Counted from the stretch's first letter, positions 1 to 12,042 are shown. The stretch: 64,000 nt of DNA from Nematostella vectensis (GCF_932526225.1 NC_064041.1:17297888-17361887), one strand, 5' to 3'. Notes: generated by a model from the letters alone, not told the origin. Numbers and translations are program-made.

Positions 1-121
1 AGGGGAATTCAGCTAAAAATAGCAAAGGGTCAATTCAATCAACTAGTACAAAAGATGTTTTGTTTGCAGTCCTTTATTCAATATATTCAAGGTTATCATG
101 CAATTCTGTTGTTTGACTGCA

Positions 122-150
122 TACATATATATATTTTTTTTCTTTCTTTT
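122..150 (+). repeat. TA-rich microsatellite and T tract (unit 1 copy)
   Basis: An ATACATATATAT run is followed by a T tract and a TCTTTCTTTT stretch. The tract recurs in every 2-kb unit with variable TA and T lengths, and accounts for part of the unit-length variation. Confidence 0.8.
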
Positions 151-317
151 CATTACAAGTTCTATATGTGTAAGTGGTGACCATAGCTATGATTACTATT
201 ATTTAGAATATTTTTTTACCTACTAACAGAAAACAACTTGACTGCAAAACACTTACTGTAGGGCACTCGATATTAGGCATTACTTTCATGTGGTTGTAAG
301 GTTGAAATGTCAAAACC

Positions 318-442
318 TTCATTAACCCGTGAACTACGCTTTAGCGTATTACACTTTGTGGTGATCTGATTCTATTGTACTTTTTTGTGTTTTACTAACT
401 ATTACCGTTTAAATATCACACTTTGTTTCACGGGTTAATGAA
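318..442. repeat. 125-bp MITE-like inverted-repeat segment (unit 1 copy; one per full unit)
   Basis: Perfect 16-bp terminal inverted repeats, TTCATTAACCCGTGAA (318-333) and TTCACGGGTTAATGAA (427-442), enclose about 93 bp. The 4-base word AACC flanks both ends (314-317 and 443-446) and could be a target-site duplication. There is no coding capacity. The segment recurs at the same offset in every unit. In units 3, 4, 6, 10, 11, 12 and 24 the right arm has one mismatch (ATGGGTT) with no compensating change in the left arm. It could be an old non-autonomous DNA transposon that was present before the unit amplified, or simply a hairpin. Confidence 0.55.
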
Positions 443-501
443 AACCACTCTAATTACTTATAGTAGTTCTTTTTTAATATTATTATTTACTTGTATAATT
501 T

Positions 502-581
502 AGATGAGCAATACATATTTCTTTATGGCTTTGTAGAGCTCATCTCATTCCTCATAAATAACAAACAAAATGAAGTTTGTT
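502..581. other. Two short inverted repeats in the AT-rich spacer (unit 1 copy)
   Basis: AGATGAGC (502-509) pairs with GCTCATCT (538-545), and AACAAAC (560-566) pairs with GTTTGTT (575-581). Both are present in most units. The stretch otherwise holds no visible gene. Confidence 0.5.
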
Positions 582-1097
582 CTTATTTTGGTGCAAAGGA
601 ATCTACAGTAGTTTTCTAATCAGATAATTGTTTTTCTTTTAACACTCACCTGTTATTTCAACAGCCTTACTTGAGTTTGCTTGTCTCAGAAATAGACCTT
701 GCTTAATAAACAAAGACATGTTACAAACTTATTTAATAATAGGTAACAACTGCAATATTGTATGAAGAGAGTGCCCCTCTCTTCCCCCTGCTATTGTTGA
801 AATTATGCTCAATAAACTTTTACATCTTCCCTCTCCACCAGTTAAGCATTCTATGTATGCTTCCCTGTACAAAATGCACCCCTTCAAATAGAACATTAAA
901 GTTCACATACTTGTTTACTTCCTCAAACTCTTTTCTTTGTGTTGTTTGTTAACTTCCTAGGAACAAATTGAATACATATAATCAATAAATCTAGCAAGCT
1001 TATTTTGCAAACTCACTTTTTTTTATTATTTTTGCGCAAAACCTATCAGGATTAAGGGGTTCCAGCACAAAGAAAAAAAAACGAACTAAAAAAAAAG

Positions 1098-1176
1098 CCC
1101 ATTGGCCAGGGATCGAACCCGGTCTGAAGAACAAAACGGAAACCATACATACGGATTACCCAATCGGTATGGCAGC
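1098..1176 (-). ncRNA. tRNA-like element or tRNA-derived SINE head (unit 1 copy)
   Basis: Read on the minus strand, GGTTCGATCC (plus 1110-1119) matches the Pol III B box (GWTCRANNC). It sits in a T arm of stem CCGGG, loop TTCGATC and stem CCTGG; the stem pairs fully in unit 1 and has one mismatch in other units. Upstream is a degenerate A-box/D-arm-like stretch, TACCGATTGGGTAATCCG. A T run follows 2 bases after the presumed position 73, as at a Pol III terminator. The acceptor stem does not pair and no convincing anticodon arm was found, so this is not an intact tRNA gene. A tRNA pseudogene or the head of a tRNA-derived SINE fits best. Units 18 and 20 carry a B-box mutation. Equivalent coordinates are given in each unit entry. 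Confidence 0.45.
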
Positions 1177-1392
1177 ACAAGGCTTTTACGGAAGGCTGTA
1201 AAGAACCCGAAGGCCCCAAGCACCGATATTTCCGAGCGAATATGCTGTACAACACTCTTGCAAGGTTATCCCAACCCGCGCATTAATGGGGAGGACAATA
1301 ACCAGGATCCCAGGCCTGTAATACGGTTACGCCACGCACAGCTCGCCGAGATTGTGGATGACAAAAAATAGAGGTCTATTTGGGCGTCTTGG

Positions 1393-1426
1393 GTCCCTTG
1401 GGGACTCGCCATGCGCACGGGCGCAT
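1393..1426. other. Twin hairpins at the right end of the GC-rich block (unit 1 copy)
   Basis: GTCCC-TTG-GGGAC (1393-1405) and ATGCGC-ACGG-GCGCAT (1411-1426) are perfect short inverted repeats 5 bases apart, followed by CTCTTTTATT. A plus-strand transcript could form two stem-loops followed by U residues. The arrangement is retained in most full units; unit 5 has a base change in the second right arm and unit 25 has a change between the stems. Confidence 0.6.
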
Positions 1427-1976
1427 CTCTTTTATTGTGTACATGACATCAAATTATCGAAGAAAAAAGACGCTGTTTTGGTATCATGTGAAAATCATAA
1501 AATAAATAGAAATAAAGACGTAAGGGGGGGAGAATATTGACATATTCATATTATAATATTGACAAAATCCGCAATTTTGTCTACGCTGACTAAGTAAAGC
1601 TGTATTTTACTTTAAAGGGGCAGCAACATAGTACTGCGCATGTCTGGAGTCAGTGATTATTGTAGGCTTTTAAGTGTCAACAAACAGTTGAACTTTTTAA
1701 AAGCTATGAATACCTTATTAAATAATATGCAATATTATATTGAAAACTATGTTAATTGACAGTTTGTGGTCATTTTTTTTGTTTTGTTTAAAGTCTCCCA
1801 CATGAACCAAAAAATCTTAAGTCAGTATTAGAATTTCACTGAAGTTCATTGTGTCAGGGCTCTAGAGCTTTTGCAAATCTCTTAACCATGACACTCCCCT
1901 TTTAAAGGAAAGTAAAAAAAAATCAAAATTGTTGGTGGGGGTCTCTGTTGTGTTTGTTGTCTTTTTAGTTTTGTTC

Positions 1977-1992
1977 TATTATTATTATTATT
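1977..1992 (+). repeat. (ATT)n microsatellite (unit 1 copy)
   Basis: Five TATT-type periods lie between GTTC and TTTC. The tract is present near the end of every full unit with small length changes, for example shortened in units 13, 15, 17 and 19. Confidence 0.8.
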
Positions 1993-2009
1993 TTCTTTGT
2001 TAGAGGGGG

Positions 2010-4015
2010 AGGGGAATTCAGCTAAAAATAGCCAAGGGTCAATTCAAGCAACTAGTTCAAAAGATGTTTTTTTTGCAGTCCTTTATTCAATATATTCAAG
2101 GTTATCATGCAATTCTGTTGTTTGACTGCATATATATATATATTTTTTTCTTTCTTTTCATTACAAGTTCTATATGTGTAAGTGGTGACCATAGCTATGA
2201 TTACTATTATTTAGAATATTTTTTTACCTACTAACAGAAAACAACTTGACTGCAAAACACTTACTGTAGGGCACTCGATATTAGGCATTACTTTCATGTG
2301 GATGTAAGGTTGAAATGTCAAAACCTTCATTAACCCGTGAACTACGCTTTAGCGTATTACACTTTGTGGTGATCTGATTCTATTGTACTTTTTTGTGTTT
2401 TACTAACTATTACCGTTTAACTATCACACTTTGTTTCACGGGTTAATGAAAACCACTCTAATTACTTACAGTAGTTCTTTTTTAATATTATTATTTACTT
2501 GTATAATTTAGATGAGCAATACATATTTCTTTATGGCTTTGTAGAGCTCATCTCGTTCCTCATAAATAACAAACAAAATGAAGTTTGTTCTTATTTTGGT
2601 GCAAAGGAATCTACAGTAGTTTTCTAATCAGATAATTGTTTTTCTTTTAACACTCACCTGTTATTTCAACAGCCTTACTTGAGTTTGCTTGTCTGAGAAA
2701 TAGACCTTGCTTAATAAACAAAGACATGTTACAAACTTATTTAATAATAGGTAACAACTGCAATATTGTATGAAGAGAGTGCCCCTCTCTTCCCCCTGCT
2801 ATTGTTGAAATTATGCTCAATAAACGTTTACCTCTTCCCTCTCCACCAGTTAAGCATTCTATGTATGCTTCCCTGTACAAAATGCACCCCTTCAAATAGA
2901 ACATTAAAGTTCACATACTTGTTTACTTCCTCAAACTCTTTGCTTTGTGTTTTTTGTTAACTTCCTAGGAACAAATTGAATACATATAATCAATAAATCT
3001 AGCAAGCTTATTTTGCAAACTCACTTTTTTTTATTATTTTTGCGCAAAACCTATCAGGATTAAGGGGGTCCAGCACAAAGAAAAAAAAACGAACTAAAAA
3101 AAAAGCCCATTGGCCTGGGATCGAACCCGGTCTGAAGAACAAAACGGAAACCATACATACGGATTACCCAATCGGTATGGCAGCACAAGGCTTTTACGGA
3201 AGGCTGTAAAGAACCCGAAGGCCCCAAGCACCGATATTTCCGAGCGAATATGCTGTACAACACTCTTGCAAGGTTATCCCAACCCGCGCATTAATGGGGA
3301 GGACAATAACCAGGATCCCAGGCCTGTAATACGGTTACGCCACGCACAGCTCGCCGAGATTGTGGATGACAAAAAATAGAGGTCTATTTGGGCGTCTTGG
3401 GTCCCTTGGGGACTCGCCATGCGCACGGGCGCATCTCTTTTATTGTGTACATGACATCAAATTAGCGAAGAAAAAAGACGCTGTTTTGGTATCATGTGAA
3501 AATCATAAAATAAATAGAAATAAAGACGTAAGGGGGGATAATATTGACATATTCATATTAGAATTTTGACAAAATCCGCAATTTTGTCTACGCTGACTAA
3601 GTAAAGCTGTATTTTACTTTAAAGGGGCAGCAACATAGTACTGCGCATGTCTGGAGTCAGTGATTATAGTAGGCTTTTAAGTGTCAACAAACAGTTGAAC
3701 TTTTTAAAAGCTATGAATACCTTATTAAATAATATGCAATATTATATTGAAAACTATGTTAATTGACAGTTTGTGGTCATTTTTTTTGTTTTGTTTAAAG
3801 TCTCCCACATGAACCAAAAGCTCTTAAGTCAGTATTAGAATTTCACTGAAGTTCATTGTGTCAGGGCTCTAGAGCTTTTGCAAATCTCTTAACCATGACA
3901 CTCCCCTTTTAAAGGAAAGTAAAAAAAATCAAAATTGTTGGTGGGGGTCTCTGTTGTGTTTGTTGTCTTTTTAGTTTTGTTCTATTATTATTATTATTTT
4001 CTTTGTTAGAGGGGG
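2010..4015 (+). repeat. 2-kb unit 2
   Basis: Its tRNA-like element is at 3106-3184. The 5' end has the TTCAAAAGATG variant, while the 3' half is of the GTAGGC/GAAC/CATGAACC type. Private changes include AAACGTTTACC near 2825 and GATTATAGTAGG near 3661. Confidence 0.95.
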
Positions 4016-6020
4016 AGGGGAATTCAGCTAAAAATAGCCAAGGGTCAATTCAAGCAACTAGTTCAAAAGATGTTTTTTTGCAGTCCTTTATTCAATATAT
4101 TCAAGGTTATCATGCAATTCTGTTGTTTGACTGCATATATATATATTTTTTTTTCTTTCTTTTCATTACAAGTTCTATATGTGTAAGTGGTGACCATAGC
4201 TATGATTACTATTATTTAGAATATTTTTTTACCTACTTACAGAAAACAACTTGACTGCAAAACACTTACTGTAGGGCACTCGATATTAGGCATTACTTTC
4301 ATGTGGATGTAAGGTTGAAATGTCAAAACCTTCATTAACCCGTGAACTACGCTTTAGCGTATTACACTTTGTGGTGATCTGATTCTATTGTACTTTTTTG
4401 TGTTTTACTAACTATTACTGTTTAACTATCACACTTTGTTTCATGGGTTAATGAAAACCACTCTAATTACTTACAGTAGTTCTTTTTTAATATTATTATT
4501 TACTTGTATAATTTAGATGAGCAATACATATTTCTTTATGGCTTTGTAGAGCTCATCTCGTTCCTCATAAATAACAAACAAAATAAAGTTTGTTCTTATT
4601 TTGGTGCAAAGGAATCTACAGTAGTTTTCTAATCAGATAATTGTTTTTCTTTTAACACTCACCTGTTATTTCAACAGCCTTACTTGAGTTTGCTTGTCTC
4701 AGAAATAGACCTTGCCTAATAAACAAAGACATGTTACAAACTTATTTAATAATAGGTAACAACTGCAATATTGTATGAAGAGAGTGCCCATCTCTTCCCC
4801 CTGCTATTGTTGAAATTATGCTCAATAAACTTTTACCTCTTCCCTCTCCACCAGTTAAGCATTCTATGTATGCTTCCCTGTACAAAATGCACCCCTTCAA
4901 ATAGAACATTAAAGTTCACATACTTGTTTACTTCCTCAAACTCTTTTCTTTGTGTTTTTTGTTAACTTCCTAGGAACAAATTGAATACATATAATCAATA
5001 AATCTAGCAAGCTTATTTTGCAAACTCACTTTTTTTTATTATTTTTGCGCAAAACCTATCAGGATTAAGTGGGTCCAGCACAAAGAAAAAAAAACGAACT
5101 AAAAAAAAAGCCCATTGGCCTGGGATCGAACCCGGTCTGAAGAACAAAACGGAAACCATACATACGGATTACCCAATCGGTATGGCAGCACAAGGCTTTT
5201 ACGGAAGGCTGTAAAGAACCCGAAGGCCCCAAGCACCGATATTTCCGAGCGAATATGCTGTACAACACTCTTGCAAGGTTATCCCAACCCGCGTATTAAT
5301 GGGGAGGACAATAACCAGGATCCCAGGCCTGTAATACGGTTACGCCACGCACAGCTCGCCGAGATTGTGGATGACAAAAAATAGAGGTCTATTTGGGCGT
5401 CTTGGGTCCCTTGGGGACTCGCCATGCGCACGGGCGCATCTCTTTTATTGTGTACATGACATCAAATTAGCGAAGAAAAAAGACGCTGTTTTGGTATCAT
5501 TTGAAAATCATAAAATAAATAGAAATAAAGACGTAAGGGGGGAGAATATTGACATATTCATATTAGAATATTGACAAAATCCGCAATTTTGTCTACGCTG
5601 ACTAAATAAAGCTGTATTTTACTTTAAAGGGGCAGCAACATAGTACTGCGCATGTCTGGAGTCAGTGATTATTGTATTCTTTTAAGTGTCAACAAACAGT
5701 TGACCTTTTTAAAAGCTGTGAATACCTTATTAAATAATATGCAATATTATATTGAAAACTATGTTAATTGACAGTTTGTGGTCATTTTTTTTGTTTTGTT
5801 TAAAGTCTCCCACATGTACCAAAAGCTCATAAGTCAGTATTAGAATTTCACTGAAGTTCATTGTGTCAGGGCTCTAGGGCTATTGCAAATCTCTTAACCA
5901 TGACACTCCCCTTTTAAAGGAAAGTAAACAAAATCAAAATTGTTGGTGGGGGTCTACGTTGTGTTTGTTTTCTTTTTAGTTTTGTTCTATTATTATTATT
6001 ATTTTCTTTGTTAGAGGGGG
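4016..6020 (+). repeat. 2-kb unit 3
   Basis: Its tRNA-like element is at 5111-5189. It shares several rare variants with unit 4: AAAATAAAGTTTG, CATTTGAAAATC, GACTAAATAAAGC and GCTCTAGGGC. The two units were therefore probably copied from one another recently. The right arm of its MITE-like segment has ATGGGTT in place of ACGGGTT. Confidence 0.95.
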
Positions 6021-8027
6021 AGGGGAATTCAGCTAAAAATAGCCAAGGGTCAATTCAAGCAACTAGTACAAAAGATGTTTTGTTTGCAGTCCTTTATTCA
6101 ATATATTCAAGGTTATCATGCAATTCTGTTGTTTGACTGCATACATATATATATTTTTTTTCTTTCTTTTCATTACAAGTTCTATATGTGTAAGTGGTGA
6201 CCATAGCTATGATTACTATTATTTAGAATATTTTTTTACCTACTAACAGAAAACAACTTGACTGCAAAACACTTACTGTAGGGCACTCGATATTAGGCAT
6301 TACTTTCATGTGGATGTAAGGTTGAAATGTCAAAACCTTCATTAACCCGTGAACTACGCTTTAGCGAATTACACTTTGTGGTGATCTGATTCTATTGTAC
6401 TTTTTTGTGTTTTACTAACTATTACTGTTTAACTATCACACTTTGTTTCATGGGTTAATGAAAACCACTCTAATTACTTACAGTAGTTCTTTTTTAATAT
6501 TATTATTTACTTGTATAATTTAGATGAGCAATACATATTTCTTTATGGCTTTGTAGAGCTCATCTCGTTCCTCATAAATAACAAACAAAATAAAGTTTGT
6601 TCTTATTTTGGTGCAAAGGAATTTTCAGTAGTTTTCTAATCAGATAATTGTTTTTCTTTTAACACTCACCTGTTATTTCAACAGCCTTACTTGAGTTTGC
6701 TTGTCTCAGAAATAGACCTTGCCTAATAAACAAAGACATGTTACAAACTTATTTAATAATAGGTAACAACTGCAATATTGTATGAAGAGAGTGCCCCTCT
6801 CTTCCCCCTGCTATTGTTGAAATTATGCTCAATAAACTTTTACCTCTTCCCTCTCCACCAGTTAAGCATTCTATGTATGCTTCCCTGTACAAAATGCACC
6901 CCTTCAAATAGAACATTAAAGTTCACATACTTGTTTACTTCCTCAAACTCTTTTCTTTGTGTTTTTTGTTAACTTCCTAGGAACAAATTGAATACATATA
7001 ATCAATAAATCTAGCAAGCTTATTTTGCAAACTCACTTTTTTTTATTATTTTTGCGAAAAACCTATCAGGATTAAGTGGGTCCAGCACAAAGAAAAAAAA
7101 ACGAACTAAAAAAAAAGCCCATTGGCCTGGGATCGAACCCGGTCTGAAGAACAAAACGGAAACCATACATACGGATTACCCAATCGGTATGGCAGCACAA
7201 GGCTTTTACGGAAGGCTGTAAAGAACCCGAAGGCCCCAAGCACCGATATTTCCGAGCGAATATGCTGTACAACACTCTTGCAAGGTTATCCCAACCCGCG
7301 TATTAATGGGGAGGACAATAACCAGGATCCCAGGCCTGTAATACGGTTACGCCACGCACAGCTCGCCGAGATTGTGGATGACAAAAAATAGAGGTCTATT
7401 TGGGCGTCTTGGGTCCCTTGGGGACTCGCCATGCGCACGGGCGCATCTCTTTTATTGTGTACATGACATCAAATTAGCGAAGAAAAAAGACGCTGTTTTG
7501 GTATCATTTGAAAATCATAAAATAAATAGAAATAAAGACGTAAGGGGGGAGAATATTGACATATTCATATTAGAATATTGACAAAATCCGCAATTTTGTC
7601 TACGCTGACTAAATAAAGCTGTATTTTACTTTAAAGGGGCAGCAACATAGTACTGCGCATGTCTGGAGTCAGTGATTATTGTATTCTTTTAAGTGTCAAC
7701 AAACAGTTGACCTTTTTAAAAGCTGTGAATACCTTATTAAATAATATGCAATATTATATTGAAAACTATGTTAATTGACAGTTTGTGGTCATTTTTTTTG
7801 TTTTGTTTAAAGTCTCCCACATGTACCAAAAGCTCATAAGTCAGTATTAGAATTTCACTGAAGTTCATTGTGTCAGGGCTCTAGGGCTATTGCAAATCTC
7901 TTAACCATGACACTCCCCTTTTAAAGGAAAGTAAAAAAAATCAAAATTGTTGGTGGGGGTCTACGTTGTGTTTGTTTTCTTTTTAGTTTTGTTCTATTAT
8001 TATTATTATTTTCTTTGTTAGAGGGGG
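6021..8027 (+). repeat. 2-kb unit 4
   Basis: Its tRNA-like element is at 7118-7196. It is the close sister of unit 3 in its 3' two thirds. Its 5' end instead has TACAAAAGATG with TTTTGTTTGC, as in units 1 and 5, so it is a mosaic. Private changes are TTTAGCGAATTAC near 6361 and GGAATTTTCAG near 6620. Confidence 0.95.
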
Positions 8028-10036
8028 AGGGGAATTCAGCTAAAAATAGCCAAGGGTCAATTCAATCAACTAGTACAAAAGATGTTTTGTTTGCAGTCCT
8101 TTATTCAATATATTCAAGGTTATCATGCAATTCTGTTGTTTGACTGCATACATATATATATTTTTTTTCTTTCTTTTTATTACAAGTTCTATATGTGTAA
8201 GTGGTGACCATAGCTATGATTACTATTATTTAGAATATTTTTTTACCTACTAACAGAAAACAACTTGACTGCAAAACACTTACTGTAGGGCACTCGATAT
8301 TAGGCATTACTTTCATGTGGATGTAAGGTTGAAATGTCAAAACCTTCATTAACCCGTGAACTACGCTTTAGCGTATTACACTTTGTGGTGATCTGATTCT
8401 ATTGTACTTTTTTGTGTTTTACTAACTATTACCGTTTAACTATCACACTTTGTTTCACGGGTTAATGAAAACCACTCTAATTACTTATAGTAGTTCTTTT
8501 TTAATATTATTATTTACTTGTATAATTTAGATGAGCAATACATATTTCTTTATGGCTTTGTAGAGCTCATCTCGTTCCTCATAAATAACAAACAAAATGA
8601 AGTTTGTTCTTATTTTGGTGCAAAGGAATCTACAGTAGTTTTCTAATCAGATAATTGTTTTTCTTTTAACACTCACCTGTTATTTCAACAGCCTTACTTG
8701 AGTTTGCTTGTCTCAGAAATAGACCTTGCTTAATAAACAAAGACATGTTACAAACTTATTTAATAATAGGTAACAACTGCAATATTGTATGAAGAGAGTG
8801 CCCCTCTTTTCCCCCTGCTATTGTTGAAATTATGCTCAATAAACTTTTACCTCTTCCCTCTCCACCAGTTAAGCATTCTATGTATGCTTCCCTGTACAAA
8901 ATGCACCCCTTCAAATAGAACATTAAAGTTCACATACTTGTTTACTTCCTTAAACTCTTTTCTTTGTGTTGTTTGTTAACTTCCTAGGAACAAATTGAAT
9001 ACATATAATCACTAAATCTAGCAAGCTTATTTTGCAAACTCACTTTTTTTTATTATTTTTGCGCAAAACCTATCAGGATTAAGGGGGTCCAGCACAAAGA
9101 AAAAAAAACGAACTAAAAAAAAAGCCCATTGGCCTGGGATCGAACCCGGTCTGAAGAACAAAACGGAAACCATACATACGGATTACCCAATCGGTATGGC
9201 AGCACAAGGCTTTTACGGAAGGCTGTAAAGAACCCGAAGGCCCCAAGCACCGATATTTCCGAGCGAATATGCTGTACAACACTCTTGCAAGGTTATCCCA
9301 ACCCGCGCATTAATGGGGAGGACAATAACCAGGATCCCAGGCCTGTAATACGGTTACGCCACGCACAGCTCGCCGAGATTGTGGATGACAAAAAATAGAG
9401 GTCTATTTGGGCGTCTTGGGTCCCTTGGGGACTCGCCATGCGCACGGGAGCATCTCTTTTATTGTGTACATGACATCAAATTATCGAAGAAAAAAGACGC
9501 TGTTTTGGTATCATGTGAAAATCATAAAATAAAAAGAAATAAAGACGTAAGGGGGGGAGAATATTGACATATTCATATTAGAATATTGACAAAATCCGCA
9601 ATTTTGTCTACGCTGACTAAGTAAAGCTGTATTTTACTTTAAAGGGGCAGCAACATAGTACTGCGCATGTCTGGAGTCAGTGATTATTGTAGGCTTTTAA
9701 GTGTCAACAAACAGTTGAACTTTTTAAAAGCTATGAATACCTTATTAAATAATATGCAATATTATATTGAAAACTATGTTAATTGACAGTTTGTGGTCAT
9801 TTTTTTTGTTTTGTTTAAAGTCTCCCACATGAACCAAAAGCTCTAAAGTCAGTATTAGAATTTCACTGAAGTTCATTGTGTCAGGGCTCTAGAGCTTTTG
9901 CAAATCTCTTAACCATGACACTCCCCTTTTAAAGGAAAGTAAAAAAAAATCAAAATTGTTGGTGGGGGTCTCTGTTGTGTTTGTTGTCTTTTTAGTTTTG
10001 TTCTATTATTATTATTATTTTCTTTGTTAGAGGGGG
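8028..10036 (+). repeat. 2-kb unit 5
   Basis: Its tRNA-like element is at 9125-9203. It is closest to unit 1: both have ATTATCGAAG in place of ATTAGCGAAG, and GTGTTGTTTGTT in place of GTGTTTTTTGTT. A private change, CACGGGAGCATC, disrupts the right arm of the ATGCGC/GCGCAT hairpin. Confidence 0.95.
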
Positions 10037-12042
10037 AGGGGAATTCAGCTAAAAATAGCCAAGGGTCAATTCAAGCAACTAGTTCAAAAGATGTTTTTTT
10101 TGCAGTCCTTTATTCAATATATTCAAGGTTATCATGCAATTCTGTTGTTTGACTGCATATATATATATATTTTTTTCTTTCTTTTCATTACAAGTTCTAT
10201 ATGTGTAAGTGGTGACCATAGCTATGATTACTATTATTTAGAATATTTTTTTACCTACTTACAGAAAACAACTTGACTGCAAAACACTTACTGTAGGGCA
10301 CTCGATATTAGGCATTACTTTCATGTGGATGTAAGGTTGAAATGTCAAAACCTTCATTAACCCGTGAACTACGCTTTAGCGTATTACACTTTGTGGTGAT
10401 CTGATTCTATTGTACTTTTTTGTGTTTTACTAACTATTACTGTTTAACTATCACACTTTGTTTCATGGGTTAATGAAAACCACTCTAATTACTTACAGTA
10501 GTTTTTTTTTAATATTATTATTTACTTGTATAATTTAGATGAGCAATACATATTTCTTTATGGCTTTGTAGAGCTCATCTCGTTCCTCATAAATAACAAA
10601 CAAAATGAAGTTTGTTCTTATTTTGGTGCAAAGGAATCTACAGTAGTTTTCTAATCAGATAATTGTTTTTCTTTTAACACTCACCTGTTATTTCAACAGC
10701 CTTACTTGAGTTTGCTTGTCTCAGAAATAGACCTTGCTTAATAAACAAAGACATGTTACAAACTTATTTAATAATAGGTAACAACTGCAATATTGTATGA
10801 AGAGAGTGCCCCTCTCTTCCCCCTGCTATTGTTGAAATTATGCTCAATAAACTTTTACCTCTTCCCTCTCCACCAGTTAAGCATTCTATGTATGCTTCCC
10901 TGTACAAAATGCACCCCTTCAAATAGAACATTAAAGTTCACATACTTGTTTACTTCCTCAAACTCTTTTCTTTGTGTTTTTTGTTAACTTCCTAGGAACA
11001 AATTGAATACATATAATCAATAAATCTAGCAAGCTTATTTTGCAAACTCACTTTTGTTATTATTTTTGCGCAAAACCTATCAGGATTAAGGGGGTCCAGC
11101 ACAAAGAAAAAAAAACAAACTAAAAAAAAAGCCCATTGGCCTGGGATCGAACCCGGTCTGAAGAACAAAACGGAAACCATACATACGGATTACCCAATCG
11201 GTATGGCAGCACAAGGCTTTTACGGAAGGCTGTAAAGAACCCGAAGGCCCCAAGCACCGATATTTCCGAGCGAATATGCTGTACAACACTCTTGCAAGGT
11301 TATCCCAACCCGCGCATTAATGGGGAGGACAATAACCAGGATCCCAGGCCTGTAATACGGTTACGCCACGCACAGCTCGCCGAGATTGTGGATGACAAAA
11401 AATAGAGGTCTATTTGGGCGTCTTGGGTCCCTTGGGGACTCGCCATGCGCACGGGCGCATCTCTTTTATTGTGTACATGACATCAAATTAGCGAAGAAAA
11501 AAGACGCTGTTTTGGTATCATGTGAAAATCATAAAATAAATAGAAATAAAGACGTAAGGGGGGAGAATATTGACATATTCATATTAGAATATTGACAAAA
11601 TCCGCAATTTTGTCTACGCTGACTAAGTAAAGCTGTATTTTACTTTAAAGGGGCAGCAACATAGTACTGCGCATGTCTGGAGTCAGTGATTATTGTATTC
11701 TTTTAAGTGTCAACAAACAGTTGACCTTTTTAAAAGCTGTGAATACCTTATTAAATAATATGCAATATTATATTGAAAACTATGTTAATTGACAGTTTGT
11801 GGTCATTTTTTTTTGTTTTGTTTAAAGTCTCCCACATGTACCAAAAGCTCTTAAGTCAGTATTAGAATTTCACTGAAGTTCATTGTGTCAGGGCTCTAGA
11901 GCTTTTGCAAATCTCTTAACCATGACACTCCCCTTTTAAAGGAAAGTAAAAAAAATCAAAATTGTTGGTGGGGGTCTCTGTTGTGTTTGTTTTCTTTTTA
12001 GTTTTTTTCTATTATTATTATTATTTTCTTTTTTAGAGGGGG
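10037..12042 (+). repeat. 2-kb unit 6
   Basis: Its tRNA-like element is at 11132-11210. It has the GTATTC/GACC/CATGTACC 3' type and the ATGGGTT right arm in the MITE-like segment. It has the shortened CACTTTTGTTATT tract also seen in units 7, 9, 10 and 11. Confidence 0.95.

Larger units (their letters stand above)
1097..1430. other. GC- and CpG-rich block of the 2-kb unit (unit 1 copy)
   Basis: This block of about 330 bp differs sharply in base composition from the AT-rich remainder of the unit and is dense in CG dinucleotides (CGAACCCGG, CCGAGCG, CCCGCGC, ACGCCACGC, CGCCGAG, GCGCACGGGCGC). It contains the minus-strand tRNA-like element at its left end and two hairpins at its right end. It is bordered on the left by long A runs and on the right by TCTTTTATTG. 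It is conserved at low divergence in all 26 units. It could be a promoter-like CpG module, a fused short mobile element, or both; the sequence alone does not decide. Confidence 0.7.
1..2009 (+). repeat. 2-kb unit 1 (first in window)
   Basis: Its tRNA-like element is at 1098-1176. This is the only unit with CCAGGG instead of CCTGGG there, which restores full T-stem pairing (with one G-U). It belongs to the variant group with GTAGGC, GAAC and CATGAACC in the 3' half, and its 5' part matches units 5, 9 and 23 (TACAAAAGATG followed by TTTTGTTTGC). Private changes include ATAGCAAAGG near the start and TTTACATCTTC at about 830. Confidence 0.95.

Noticed and set aside
758-952. 64-codon leucine- and cysteine-rich frame in most units as a small membrane peptide
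   Set aside because: It lies in AT- and pyrimidine-rich spacer, starts at a non-ATG codon, is interrupted in unit 17, and changes freely elsewhere.
1098-1176. An intact, functional tRNA gene
   Set aside because: The acceptor stem does not pair, the A box is degenerate and no clear anticodon arm exists. Only the T arm and B box are convincing.
1102-1371. 89-codon open frame across the GC-rich block, repeated in nearly every 2-kb unit, as a conserved small protein
   Set aside because: It begins at TTG rather than ATG and reads antisense through the tRNA-like element. A one-base deletion breaks it in unit 8. Its similarity between units is explained by array homogenisation, and it resembles no known family.
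1052-1540. 62-, 67-, 69- and 76-codon frames on both strands around the GC-rich block
   Set aside because: They overlap one another and the tRNA-like element, vary in length with homopolymer changes, and have no recognisable domain.
1620-1650. TACTGCGCATG and GCGCACGGGCGC as NRF1 sites
   Set aside because: They are only partial matches to the palindromic GCGCATGCGC consensus and are not distinctive in a CpG-bearing repeat.
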